Shown: positions 31,166-42,208 of the stretch, one piece after another | Layout: each line of letters opens with the position of its first letter | How positions within the stretch are numbered: position 1 is the stretch's first letter | The notes under the pieces: model-generated | Database searches by the model: none | Seen by the model: only the letters and a program-made list of their open reading frames with translations | Told to the model about the DNA's origin: nothing | DNA from: Ophiocordyceps camponoti-saundersi (nom. inval.) | Taxonomy: Eukaryota; Ascomycota; Sordariomycetes; Hypocreales; Ophiocordycipitaceae | Length of the DNA stretch: 64,000 nucleotides | NCBI GenBank assembly: GCA_003339415.1 | Contig: PDHQ01000085.1 | Coordinates: forward strand, 62,001 to 126,000 | Reading direction: 5' to 3' | Position numbers and translations under genes: made by a program

Positions 31166-32248
31166 TAAGCTGTGGTTGTGGCTGTGACCTCTTAACCATG
31201 TCTATACGGGACAGGTAGGGCCCGTGGTTGGCATATGTGACCATTCTACTATCAAACGTCCCTGTACATATTTTGTCGATTACCTGCTTACAGAACAGAT
31301 TGCGACATTCCTCACTTGACCAGTATCGCCATAGCTACCACTCTTTAGCTTGCGCAAGCATACCGGCATGTGTGATGCTCCGCGCGTGGCGCAAGGCAGA
31401 CGCGGCAGGCAGGCAGGCGAAGCACGGGCCCTCTCTCTCAAGGCCGATCACCATATCTCTTTGCACAGCCCACCTGCTAGGACAACCTATTGGAGTCTGA
31501 TGTAACTTGTAACGGACGCACCTTTGGTTGTGCAAGATGGGTGGTAGGTTAGTACATCTGGCGGTAGTTGAACACCCTTACCTGGGCTGACCCTCTAAGA
31601 TTGCATGCGGACAGATTCGCAACGAGTCAAGATCGAATAAAGCCCCATTCCAGGCGACACCGTCCTAGGTGAGTTAGACGCCTCACTGGTGGAAGCGCCC
31701 GCCAAGCCTCCCAGCGGATCCGGGGGAGACAAGGCAGGCCAAGTAACGGCTACTAGGTACATACTGGCCACTGCAGTGCACTGTCAAAGCCACCGCAGCT
31801 CAGACGGCAACTGGGCGGGCCTCCGCTTAGTAAATGGATGTCATCGGGTAGAGCCTGTAGGGACAGGTACCATGTACATACATGTCTTGTCCTTTGCTTC
31901 GCCTCTCTCTCTCTCACCTCCACGGTAATAAATCGTCGCCTCCTCCCCTTGCCATGTAACCTCGAGTCTCTCTTCCGCCTCACCCGTGCTCGTTTCTCCA
32001 TCTCCCTTCCTCTCCCTTCACCGTCTCAATCGTCCGCGTCTCTCTCCTCTCTCTTTAGCAACCTCCCCCCCCCTTTCCCCCACGTCCACAGCGCAGCGCC
32101 AATATCGTGTTACGCCTTGCAGCTTTCCGAGACGGCTTCTGTCGCAAGCGACGATAGCGCCGACCGACGCGCCCTATATTGTTTTTCTCCCCGTCGAATC
32201 TCTTTCTCTCCATCTCAGCCTTCTTCACCCGTCTCCATCTCGCCCGTC
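31166..32248. other. Intergenic, upstream of calcipressin gene
   Basis: About 1.1 kb without a supported gene. The last 300 bases are CT-rich, as in fungal 5' leaders. The reading frame of the calcipressin stays open upstream to 31838, but the added segment is Ser/Pro/Leu-rich CT-tract translation and is taken as untranslated. Confidence 0.5.
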
Positions 32249-33004
32249 ATGGATACGACTCCTCGATCTTCGCGCTCCTCTTCGTCGGCCTCGCGCAAGG
32301 CCAACCTAAGCATCGACCTCTCCAACCTACCGTCCCTGACGCAGCCGACGTCTCCATCCAATACTCTCCTCTTCACCAACATCAATAATATCGAGGCTTT
32401 TCGCCCGGACAATCTCCGCACAATCCGCGACCTGATCCTTAAGACGGCGCCGATCCATGCCTTTGCACCGCTCAAGTCATTCCGTCGCATCGTCGTCTCC
32501 TTCTTTGACGCAGAAGCGGCCATAGCCGTCCGCAGCATCTGGGATGGCGAGGCTATCCTGGGCGAGCGCATCAGAATATACTTTGGCCAGCAAACGCCTA
32601 TCGAGGCCAAGGACGAGCACCTGGCCCTCCCCGACTCCGGCAAGCTCTTCTTCATTTCCCCCCCACCGAGTCCTCCCCATGGCTGGGAGATGCGACTAGA
32701 GGATGCTCCCAACAAGATGGTTCATGCCGACGACTTGGCCGATGCCCTGGCCAAGCTGCACTATTCGGGCGACGGCTCCGACTCTCCGCTCACCCCTGTC
32801 GACGCCTCTTCGCCCGCCACGCGCCCTCGGAGTCGCAGCACCACCTTCATCTACCGCCCTACCGACGATGGATGCAGCCCAGATCTCCCAGCCGTGGTAG
32901 TCCACGACATGACGGAAGAACCGGCGGAAATGAGCTCGTTGGAAGGCTCACGGTCTATTATGGCCCACACGGCCCGCCCCCCCGTCGAAATAATGCAAGA
33001 TTAA
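32249..33004 (+). CDS. Calcipressin (RCAN family), calcineurin regulator
   Basis: Single-exon gene for 251 residues starting MDTTPRSSRS. Calcipressins bind and modulate the calcium/calmodulin-dependent phosphatase calcineurin. An RRM-like fold covers about residues 45-120 (TLLFTNINNIEAF to ERIRIYFGQ). The family core follows in LFFISPPPSPPHGWEM with LEDAPNK, matching the conserved SP-repeat motif. Near the C-terminus PAVVVHD resembles a PxIxIT calcineurin docking site. The gene stands alone. In fungi this regulator affects calcium stress tolerance and virulence; that is family knowledge. The start is the ATG after the CT-rich leader. Confidence 0.85.
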   Translation: MDTTPRSSRSSSSASRKANLSIDLSNLPSLTQPTSPSNTLLFTNINNIEAFRPDNLRTIRDLILKTAPIHAFAPLKSFRRIVVSFFDAEAAIAVRSIWDGEAILGERIRIYFGQQTPIEAKDEHLALPDSGKLFFISPPPSPPHGWEMRLEDAPNKMVHADDLADALAKLHYSGDGSDSPLTPVDASSPATRPRSRSTTFIYRPTDDGCSPDLPAVVVHDMTEEPAEMSSLEGSRSIMAHTARPPVEIMQD

Positions 33005-35075
33005 ATATAACCAAAACGGGAATCAGGGTTTCTGCGGTTGGGATGGGTTAGCAAAGGGCGCACCTGGCTGGACACTCGGCGTTTAGGGAAGATTTACATG
33101 ATAACTTCAGAAGAGGAAGCCCCCTTCTCAGTATTAGCTTTGAAGAGCGCGTCGCCTTTAGCGCAAGTGCCAACCTCAAAGCGTCGATGATCTCGCAGAG
33201 AGAGACCTTGTCACTCAGCCTCTGGGACGTAGTGTAGGTGGTATGTATATACATATGTACGTATAAAAGCGGTCGATTCAACGGTTCCCAGGCTCGCGGG
33301 AGCAGGACTCCGTAGAACATGCATATGTACATACAGACAGCTATCATATGGGTGGGGGTGGGATTCAGGAGGCGAAGATGAGACGGATGCGGGCAGCGCG
33401 CCTTGCGTGAGTCGCGCTGCCAACGGCTACGTCAGGATGTGAATCTTTGCATGAAATACAGAGAACAGCAAGGATAAACGCATTTGTTTGAACGGGTGCT
33501 CATCGAAACGCGATTGGTACGACGCTCTCACAACGTTGCCGCCTCCAATCAGCGTCCATACAGAGGTCGAACTCTTTATTTCCCTAGCACAGCCCACTGC
33601 TCTCCTCTCCGTTAAATGACCGTGACCCACGTAATGCGAACGTGTGTTTCTGGAGAGAAGGCCACTTGATGGACATACAGGTTGACGAACCTACATACAT
33701 ACATACGTGTAGGTATGTGTGAGTGTGTGTGTGTACAATGTGAATTTAACTGCCGTTATATGACAATGGCAAGCAGACCACCAACCTTGTCGTTCGATTA
33801 TACATACATACATACATACATACATAGCCCCCTTCTCATCTCCTAACCCTTTAGACAAGCCCAGGAAAACTGCCTGTAGGGCTTAACGCAAACAAAGACT
33901 CGCATCGTCATACAAGGGCTCCTTCTCATATGTACATACATACCTACATATGTGCGTGATGCGTAAAGGTGCAATGTCAAGCTTGCCATCGGACCACAGT
34001 CCCCCGTTATATATGATATACCCCTTCTGAAAACACCATCATCCGCAATCACTGCCACCGGAGCCAAAGTTTAGGAATTAAAACCCTTTCGCGAGTCAAA
34101 GGCCAGCGTCCACGCCGCGGCTGAAAAATCGATGAAGAAAGCGTACATGTGTATGTATACAGACATACCTACATATGTGCATGAAGAGTTACAATAATGA
34201 GGGCAGTGCAGCTCGAGAAAAAAAGGCCCTATTCTATGGACATGCAAGACATACATACATAGCCTAGTCAATGTCAAGTCTGTAGGTAGGTGAGCCGTCA
34301 TTATCCTTGCTGTTCTGTCTTCGATGTCTCGAGCTGGTCTTGTGAGACGGTGTTGAGAAGCCTATCGATCTTGTTAAGACTGACGTTACTCCACTGCTGC
34401 GGTCTGGCATGTTCAAAGGCGAACAGATATGAATATAACCACATATCTGCGTCTGTACATAGGTAGGTATATCACATACTATGTATATGCACCTCCACAG
34501 AACGTTACAACGTCTCGTCGGTCAAGGACTACATATTGTTGTGTGGTCACGGCAGCGGGCTATAGGGCCTATTATCTGAGCATCTCTCCGGAGGTGCCTC
34601 CAGTTTTGAGTGCCAGAGCTGCGTCTGTGACACATAGCCCCAGCTATATGTTTGTATTCTCTATAGCTAGGAGCCCGTGGAGCCCTGCGCCCCCAACGGT
34701 CCTTGAAAGCAGTTTGTAGGATCCTCGATAACAAGTCCTATGCATTGTACGGTTGCTGTTCACGGCTTTTTGTATTTATGCATTCATGTGCATCTGTACA
34801 TATGTATGTATGTATGTACGTGAAGAAAGCTATCGAATTATGAATACATTACGGACAGTACGTTAGGAGATTATAGAACTTCGTCCATACACATCTACAT
34901 ACTGTGTATAACGTCGGTAGCTATCATGGTCAAGTGTTCATACTGTACACAACCTTATACGTCAGTCATCAGCAGCAAGTGGCCCAACAGGAATATCTCC
35001 ATCGTCCAGTGCTCCCAAGCCTGCCTGTCTCACTCAATTCTCATCACTTGATCCTGACTCTGATCTCCTGCCAAT
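33005..35075. other. 2.1 kb intergenic region rich in CATA/TGTA repeats
   Basis: No supported gene. Many short CATA/TATG repeats (notably 33801-33826 and near 34250 and 34800) and GT repeats occur throughout, giving an unusually repetitive AT-richer spacer between two genes on the plus strand. Confidence 0.55.
33801..33826. repeat. (CATA)n microsatellite
   Basis: Six uninterrupted TACA/CATA units. Confidence 0.9.
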
Positions 35076-36592
35076 ATGCGCTTTTCCCTGTATGCCATCG
35101 CCTTGGGCTTTGCTGCTCAACTAGCCCATGCTCACCATCATCAGTCAACGACGCAGGATTTGGAGGAACATTCTCCGGACTCGCATCAGGATCATGGCAG
35201 TCAGCTTCCTCAACAACATCAACGTACTCCGGAGACATCCGGCAACCATCGGAGGACGACGCCCAAGAGAAGCTTGGGTATCAGACTGATTTCTAAAGCT
35301 ACTCTGGACAACCTTGGACTCGAGAACGGGACGCAACATGCCGGTTATCTGGACGACAACGAGAATGATAAGCATCTCTTCTTCTGTCAGTCCTGCAAAG
35401 CTGCCCAGTCTTGCTTCCACTGACAAAAGACGGTCTTGAAAAAGGGTTCTTTGAATCGAGAAACGATCCGCAGAATGACCCTGTTGTTCTCTGGCTGAAC
35501 GGAGGCCCCGGCGCCGCATCGATTCCCGCAATCATCAATGAATTGGGCCCAGCACTCCTTGGCACGGACAAGGGCAGTCGTATCAGGCGGAATCCTTGGT
35601 CGGCAAACTCCAATGCCTCTCTGCTCTTCGTCGATCAGCCAGTCAATTCAGGCTTCTCCTACAGTGGAACAAACGTCAATACAACCGAGGCCGCCAGTAA
35701 AGATTTCTATCGTCTCTTGACCCTGTTCTTCGACCGATTTCCACAATATCAGAGGCAGGACTTTCACATGGCAGGTCATTCATACGCCGGCCGCTTCATC
35801 CCTGTCTTTGCTCGAGATATCCTGTCGCATCCAGATCGCAACATCAACCTCAAGAGCATCATGTTGGGGAACCCTCATACCGATCCGCTCAGCCTGTTCA
35901 AGTCCATGGAACCCATGGCTTGTGGCCAAGGTGGTCGTCCTGCTGTGTTAAACGCTAGTCAGTGCACGGCGTTGAGGAACGATATGCGTGTGTGCCTTGA
36001 TGTAGTGAAGACCTGCTACGATACGAACAAGTGCGAGGACCGGACTGGAGCTTGCGGTCAAGCTTTACATGGGCATTATGATCGCGATGAGCTCGATATA
36101 CGCAACAAAGATCCTTGGGCCACGGCGAGACACCTGTTGTTGCAAGCTCAGTACTTTAACGACACTGCCGTCAAGTGGTTGCTCAGTTCAACTGTCCACA
36201 GCTTCGTCTACTCCAACGCCACAACCTGGCAGGCATTCGTTAACACATCCGACTGGATGAAACCTACGCACCATCACCTCCCCGAGATACTGGAAAGCAT
36301 ACCCGTCATCGTGTATGCCGGGGACGCCGACTTCATCTGCAATTGGCTCGGCAACCAGATCATGACCGACGAACTCTCATGGTCCGGTCACGATGCCTTC
36401 AACAGTGCTGAGACGAAATTTATTCGTTTAGAAGGCAGCGGAACTGTATACGGAACCATCAAGGCGGCTCGGAATCTGACTTTTAGTCGTATCTATGACG
36501 CAGGTCACATAGTGCCGATCAACCAACCACAGGCTTATCTAGATCTGCTTAACCGATGGACCAGAGGCGAGTGGTTCGACAGCAATCAGTAA
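35076..36592 (+). CDS. Secreted serine carboxypeptidase (S10 family)
   Basis: Two exons, 35076-35385 and 35445-36592, with the split codon restoring Trp in LFFWFFESR, as in the family; product 485 residues. A signal peptide (MRFSLYAIALGFAAQLAHA) and a His/Gln-rich propeptide precede the catalytic domain. S10 enzymes cleave residues from the C-terminus of proteins at acid pH. WLNGGPG, the serine in GHSYAG (Ser216), the aspartate in AGDADFICNW (Asp399) and the histidine in DAGHIVP (His458) form the expected catalytic triad. Unusual: the residue before the serine is His215, where carboxypeptidase Y has Glu that helps bind the substrate carboxylate, and GGPGCSS is GGPGAAS. Six or more cysteines and several N-glycosylation sites suit a secreted or vacuolar enzyme. 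Altered specificity is inference. Confidence 0.88.
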
Positions 36593-37065
36593 GATCAGTC
36601 TCTCGCTAGCTGGCCAGCCGAAGAGGTTCGACGGAAATGAAGCCCACTTCCAGAGGAGAGCAGTCCTCAGCTCGGTAAAAGGTTCACATGATACGTACTA
36701 TCACAGATAGCTCAAATGTAGTATGTGTATATGTAACCTGGACGGCCACTTCTTGATCAAGGTTGAACATCTAAGTAGGAACCCAATGAACGCACGAGTG
36801 GTCGCACTTGAGTTTGCAAAATGCTCATCGCTTCGGTCAACACCCTTAGGGTAGTCAAGAACCTGCGAGCCGCAGCTCGGTGTATCCCGGTGATTCGGTG
36901 AGACGCTGATGGCGGGTCCGGAGAAAGCTTCTCCCGCTGACATGTCTTCACTGGACCCTTGTCTTAAACCACTCAATTTTTCCCCAAGCCTTGTCTACGC
37001 GCCTCACCAATTTTCACACAACTGCTCTCAGCACATCGTCATCATCCCTATCGAACGGCTCAGCT
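36593..37065. other. Intergenic
   Basis: About 470 bases between two tandem genes; nothing else supported. Confidence 0.5.
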
Positions 37066-37995
37066 ATGAGCTGTGTCTGTGGGAGCTCGCCATGGCGCTT
37101 CTTCGTTCAAGGCCTGATTAGGGTCCATGGACTCGACTCTGCACGCTTCCGAGGAACTGTCCGTGCCGTTCCTTGGCCCGTCGAAACGCCATTTCAGCAG
37201 CGAGCTTTTCATCTGCTGCAAGGTCCGAGGCTATATGACGCGAAGTCTTTGACAGTGGAGGAAAAACAGACGTTCACGACGCCGGAATCCCGGAGCACTT
37301 CGCCTAAGACTCCAAGCGCGACCGCTTCTAAGTCTTCAGATAGAACGCGGGAAAATCGACCGCAGACGGAAGATCTTAAGTACAATTCGAGGAAGAAAGA
37401 ACAAGATCAAAAGATGACGACGCGTCGGAATGACTCTGGCAAGACGGGCCAGCGGAAAGGAACTGACGACACTTCCGGGGCACACGACGGGGCCGCCCCG
37501 AAGTTCGAGAGGCGCCCCAAAGAGCGTTGGATGCTCCAGAAAGAGGCGCTCAAGGCGAAGTTTCCTGAGGGCTGGAAGCCTCGCAAGCGCCTCTCGCCGG
37601 ACGCTCTGATGGGGATTCGCGCCCTTCACGCACAATTCCCCGATGTCTACACGACGCCAGCCCTGTCAGACAGGTTCAAGGTGTCGCCGGAGGCCATTCG
37701 CCGGATCCTCAAGAGCAACTTCAGACCTACTGAGGAACAAGACGCGGATAGACGAGAGAGATGGGAGCGCAGAGGGCTGCAGGTGTGGGAGCGCAAGGCG
37801 GCGCTGGGCATCAAACCGCCGCGCAAATGGCGCGAGATGGGTATCGCGCGAGATCCCAGCCATCACGATCGGGCGATGAGAGCCTCACGGTGGGAGAGGC
37901 AAGTGGAAGAGGAAGAGATACGGACCTATCAAAAGCAGTACCTGGAGAGACGGGCCAGAGAGCAAAAGGGCTCGGGGGAGGCGTCTGGGCCGTGA
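37066..37995 (+). CDS. RRG9-like mitochondrial protein (neugrin family)
   Basis: Single-exon gene for 309 residues from the first ATG (37066). RRG9 is needed for respiratory growth and mitochondrial genome maintenance in yeast, and the related animal neugrin acts in mitochondrial ribosome biogenesis. The N-terminus is basic and rich in Arg, Ser and Phe ([23 protein letters not shown]), a likely mitochondrial targeting sequence. A low-complexity charged linker (about 80-150) leads to the conserved block [50 protein letters not shown] and [11 protein letters not shown], which is the family core. The C-terminus is highly charged and helical. Identification rests on this core. Confidence 0.85.
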   Translation: MSCVCGSSPWRFFVQGLIRVHGLDSARFRGTVRAVPWPVETPFQQRAFHLLQGPRLYDAKSLTVEEKQTFTTPESRSTSPKTPSATASKSSDRTRENRPQTEDLKYNSRKKEQDQKMTTRRNDSGKTGQRKGTDDTSGAHDGAAPKFERRPKERWMLQKEALKAKFPEGWKPRKRLSPDALMGIRALHAQFPDVYTTPALSDRFKVSPEAIRRILKSNFRPTEEQDADRRERWERRGLQVWERKAALGIKPPRKWREMGIARDPSHHDRAMRASRWERQVEEEEIRTYQKQYLERRAREQKGSGEASGP

Positions 37996-38504
37996 GCCCC
38001 CAGCATCGACTTGGTTGGGGTTTCAGCTTCTACTACATGGGTTGTAGCCCTCTAACTGTATTAGTGCACGTCAGCAGGCGTTGAGACGTAGCTTCAAGTT
38101 AGCGCGGTACGTGATGCCCGGACCCCGGGTCAAGAAAAAAGCCGGCTTCGAGCTGTCGCGACGAGGCCAGAGCGCCGTCACCCCAAAATGTACCGTCGAC
38201 CATAGGCTTTTTTTAAGTTATGCTTCCAGTCCGAGGCGGATTCTTCTACTTCTAAGGGGCGGGGGCTCCTCTGTCGACTTTGCTGTTGTGTCTTGCCGCC
38301 GTCTGCCTCGTCCTGTTCCTTGGCTTCATCCGCTTCAGCTACACTACCGACCTATCTAATTCTTATCCGCCTCATCCGAATCTGCCTCTCCCGCCTTGAA
38401 CGTTTCCTCCTCCGCCTCCCGCTCTGCCTCCGACTTCGTGTCTTCGGCCTTCGCTCGGCTCAGAGATCCTCTTCTCTCCCGGCTCCGCTTCCTCCTGCTC
38501 CATC
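37996..38504. other. Intergenic
   Basis: About 510 bases; the part next to 38505 is CT-rich like a fungal 5' leader. Nothing else supported. Confidence 0.5.
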
Positions 38505-39671
38505 ATGCCGACCACGACAAGGCGCCCGCCGCCGCCCGAACGCGAGTCATGGTTCGCCCCCTTGTCCATCGATCTCTTCCTCCGCGTCTTCAAGGTGTCG
38601 ATTTTTCACCCTTTCGTCTGCTGGATGGTACCGCTGTGTCTTCGCGCGCAGACGGTCAGATGGGACGCAACGCGCATGATCGTGGCCATTGGCTGGGCCG
38701 TCTTCATCACGCTTTCTTGGATAGCCGACTCCGTCAACCAGCGGCTGGCTCATGGCCGGCCGCGACAAGTTGATCTGGAAGAAGAGGTCATCGTCATAAC
38801 GGGCGGCGCCAGCGGGCTGGGCATGCTCATTGCCGAGGTCTATGGCATGCGAGGCGCCACCGTCGCCGTCCTCGATGTGAACGACATGGAGGATGGTGAG
38901 GCCCGCGGCGTGAGCTGTTACCGCTGCGACGTGCGAGACAAGGCCCAGGTGGCCAAGGCGGTTGTTGATATCGAGAGAGATGTGAGTGTCATCATCGCCC
39001 CCTATCGGGAGAGACCAAGCGCTGACGATTCTCAGCTCGGAACGCCGACGGTGCTCATCAACAACGCGGCCATTGTCGTGGGGAAGACCTTTCTTGACCT
39101 CTCGCTTGACGACATCGACACCAGCCTCGCCACAAACTTACTCGGCCCCATGTACTGTCTCAAGGCCTTCCTTCCCGCCATGATCCGCGGCGGTCGCGGT
39201 GGCACCATCGTCAATATCTCCTCCGTCATCGGACATCTCGGCGCGGCCCAGCTCGCCGACTATGCAGCGGCCAAGGCCGGTCTGACGGCCCTGCATCGGT
39301 CCCTGTCGGCCGAGTTGCGCGGCTCCCACCCAGACATTCGTACGGTCCTCGTCACCCCGGGTCAGATCACGACGCCTCTCTTCTATGGCGTGCAGACGCC
39401 CAATAGCTTCCTGGCGCCCGTCGTCGAGCCCGTCGATGTGGCCAAGGAGATCATTGCCGCCATCGACAGCGGCTCCGGCCTCACAACCGGCATGCCCTTT
39501 TACGCTCGCTGGATTGATTGGTACAACGTCTTGCCTGTCAGCCTGCAGCTCGTCGCCCGGAAGCTTTCGGGTATTGATAGGGGTATGAAGACTTTTGTCG
39601 GAAGGAAGGGCCTCGAGGATGAGGTTACGAGGGAGCGTGCGAGGCGAGCACACATGGTCAAGCAGGGCTAG
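38505..39671 (+). CDS. Membrane-associated short-chain dehydrogenase/reductase
   Basis: The reading frame is open throughout, but 38982-39035 has a GTGAGT donor, a branch-like CTGAC and a CAG acceptor, and its removal joins DIERD to LGTPTVLINNA as expected, so the product is 370 residues. The N-terminal 70 residues have two hydrophobic stretches (IFHPFVCWMVPLCL; MIVAIGWAVFITLSWI) that likely anchor it in a membrane. The Rossmann fold has TGGASGLG for the nucleotide, NNAA, the catalytic Ser in NISSVIG and YAAAK. It resembles retinol dehydrogenase/RDH10-type and lipid-droplet SDRs acting on hydrophobic alcohols or ketones; the exact substrate cannot be told. Confidence 0.85.
   Translation: MPTTTRRPPPPERESWFAPLSIDLFLRVFKVSIFHPFVCWMVPLCLRAQTVRWDATRMIVAIGWAVFITLSWIADSVNQRLAHGRPRQVDLEEEVIVITGGASGLGMLIAEVYGMRGATVAVLDVNDMEDGEARGVSCYRCDVRDKAQVAKAVVDIERDVSVIIAPYRERPSADDSQLGTPTVLINNAAIVVGKTFLDLSLDDIDTSLATNLLGPMYCLKAFLPAMIRGGRGGTIVNISSVIGHLGAAQLADYAAAKAGLTALHRSLSAELRGSHPDIRTVLVTPGQITTPLFYGVQTPNSFLAPVVEPVDVAKEIIAAIDSGSGLTTGMPFYARWIDWYNVLPVSLQLVARKLSGIDRGMKTFVGRKGLEDEVTRERARRAHMVKQG
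38982..39035 (+). other. 54-base in-frame intron of the dehydrogenase gene
   Basis: Starts GTGAGT, ends TTCTCAG, contains CTGAC; its length is divisible by three and it has no stop, so unspliced RNA would encode an 18-residue insertion. Confidence 0.8.
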
Positions 39672-40202
39672 CCATGGATCGGGGAATCCCGCAGAGGACG
39701 GAATGTGATGGGTTTGACTTATTGGAGGGCTTTTAGACTGGTATCTAAAACCCCCTTGCCTGGCACATGGTCACCATCCGTTGTTTTCTCACATCTGTTC
39801 GTGGATCTTTGTAAGTGAGCAGAAGTTTATATATGCGAAGCGAAGAAGAAAGAACTCAATAAATAGAATGCATAATGACGCCACGTATCGATGCATCATA
39901 TCTCATAGGCTTTACTCTTGTTCACGAAGAAACGATTGTAATGTCCACGGGAAGGTCTGAGTGATGATTGAAGACGATGAGTTCGACCATCCTCGATCAC
40001 GTTACCAATAACCACTCTCGGCCTTCAGCGCGGTCACGTGACCCCAGCCAGCTGAGCGCGGCGAGCCTACTTCCCGTTGGCGGGGCATGTTCTTTGGACC
40101 TTTCCACCACCGCAACTGACGTTGGAAAAGCTGCCGACGAAGCCTCAATGCCAGCGTCTCAGACTCGCCTACTATCGGCCAGAAACTTCTTTGGCCTGCG
40201 CC
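39672..40202. other. Intergenic
   Basis: About 530 bases between tandem genes, ending in the promoter of the UPF3 gene. Nothing else supported. Confidence 0.5.
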
Positions 40203-41471
40203 ATGTCCGCTCCGGCGCCGCAGGTTCTATCCCGTAGGACCCATCATGGTCCGCCTCCCAGCGAACCCCCCGCCAAGGTGAGAATGCTATCCCTCCCTCC
40301 TCCCCCCTTCGCCATCGGCTCTGACGTTGGAATACCCAGGGCAAATCGAATCACGATATTCACCCGCAGAGACCGTCTCGTGGTGCTCCTTCGGGAGAAA
40401 AGGCCCAAGACGCGACTAAGGTGCGACGCCAATTTCCTCTCAGCAATGCTACGTTCCGTCTGCTGACGCCCGATCCTTAAGAGCGAGCCGTCGAAGCGAA
40501 GCAAACCTAGATCTCCCAGTCAAGGTGAAAAACTCATCATCCGCCGTTTGCCACCGGGCATGACCGAAGCCGAATTCGTCTCCATTCTCGGGACCGATTG
40601 GGAAGTGAACAAGGGCAAGGTTGACTGGTTCTCCTTTTGCCCCGGAAAGACATCCGTCGAGTACGTCTTCTTCTGACTCCTTTATTCCCAAGTTTTTTCC
40701 CCCGCTGACGATGCTACAATAGCCCTTCCAAGCCGTCCCGCCCGGGTAGGGCCTACCTCCATCTCGTGCGAAAGGACGACATGATGGCTCTCAGTCAAGT
40801 CGTGCGCAGCGCCACGTGGGAAGACGCCAAGTCGACCTTTACGAGCCCCTCGCTTGTTGGCCCACCGAGCCTCGAGTTTGCGACGTACAAGAAGATACCC
40901 AGCACCCGGCGACGAGTCGATCCCCGTCAAGGCACCATCGATCAAGACCCCGAGTTCATGGCTTTCCTCGAAGCCCTCGCAAACCCAGTGTTAGCCAGAG
41001 AAAATGTCGATGCGGATGAGGCCCAAGACGGACCCAAGGAAGACGGGAAAATCACCACGACGCCTCTTGTCGAGTTTCTCAAAGAGAAAAAGGCCAACAA
41101 GGGCAAGGAAAGCGCTAAGAATGCCAAGACCGGACCAGTCAAGGGCAAGGGGTCTGACGATGCCCCAAAAAAGAAGACGCGGGATGCCAAGATGGAGAAG
41201 TCTGCCAAAGAGCCGGTCAAGATCCTGACGAAGAAGCCTACGACGGAGACGGCTCCCGAGGCGGCGGCCAGTCAAGCTTCCGCAGCCGATGGAGCGGCTA
41301 AAGGTCGCCGTGCGGGAATAGCGGCCGCCGCACGTATCTTACAGCGAGACCTCGGCCTAAGCCCAGGCAGCGCCCACCGACGAGCAAGGCATGACGCCGC
41401 AAAAGCAGAAGCGACAACTAGCAAGGAACCGACCGCTTCTCCCAACGAGGCTGTTCAGTCGTCGACGACCC

Positions 41472-41520
<49 letters not shown>

Positions 41521-42208
41521 AAAGACGACGACCGAAGCAGCAGCAGGTTCTCCCAAACCGCCGCAGCAGCCACCGAACCGTAGGGCACGCAACAATAAGG
41601 CGGCGGAAAAGAGCAAGACAACAGAGAGCCAGCCGACTGCCACGCCCGTCATTCTCAAGAAGAGAGGCGATGAAGAGGTTCCCCTTCCGACGACGAGTGT
41701 GCGGTCGCCGGCCTCCAAGCAGGCTGCTAACGGGAAGCCATCGACGGCGACGTCGACGACCAACACGGCCAACAAGGCAAAACCCTCACCCGGGCAGAAG
41801 AAGGCGCCGGCGGTGACGACGGGCGCAACACGCGCCTTTGTCAAGCACGTCAACGCGTCTCAGGGGGTGACGGAGGCAGTTCTGCGTCAGGCATTGGAGA
41901 CATTTGGCACCGTCACCCTCGTCGAGGTGGACAAGCGAAAAGGCTTCGCCTACGTTGACTTTGCCGATCACGACGGCCTCGTCAAGGCGGTGGGCGCCGG
42001 CCCTGTCCAGGTTGCCCAGAGCGCTGTCCAGGTGGTGGAGCGTAGGGAGAAGAAGGCCCCCGCCGCGGGCACTCCAGCCCCTGAGAAGGGACCGGGTCGC
42101 GGACGACGCGGCAGAGGCGGTGGTGGAGGCGGAGGCGGCAAGGCTACTAACGGCATGGCTAACGGCCCGGCCCCGACTCTCGTGGCAAGCACGGGAGGGT
42201 CCGGATGA
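40203..42208 (+). CDS. UPF3 (Smg-4) nonsense-mediated mRNA decay factor
   Basis: Four exons, 40203-40277, 40340-40420, 40482-40660 and 40723-42208, keep frame and give 606 residues. UPF3 links the exon junction complex or ribosome to UPF2 in nonsense-mediated decay. The Smg-4/UPF3 domain begins KLIIRRLPPGMTEAEF and continues through VDWFSFCPGK, SRPGRAYLHL, PSLVGPPSLEFATYKK and IDQDPEFMAFLEAL. A long Lys/Ala/Thr-rich disordered region follows, containing a threonine-tract coded by a trinucleotide repeat. Near the C-terminus (about 480-555) is a second RRM-like segment (TRAFVKHVNASQGVTEAVL, FGTVTLVEVDKRKGFAYVDF) and then an RGG-type tail (GRGRRGRGGGG). This layout is known from filamentous ascomycete homologues but absent from yeast UPF3. 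Confidence 0.85.
41463..41530. repeat. Trinucleotide (ACG/ACA/GCG) coding repeat
   Basis: Repeated ACGACGACAGCG units encode a Thr/Ala run in UPF3. Likely length-variable. Confidence 0.8.

Noticed and set aside
31838..32248. 137-codon N-terminal extension of the calcipressin frame
   Set aside because: Starts without a supported ATG context and translates a CT-rich leader; the family start fits at 32249.
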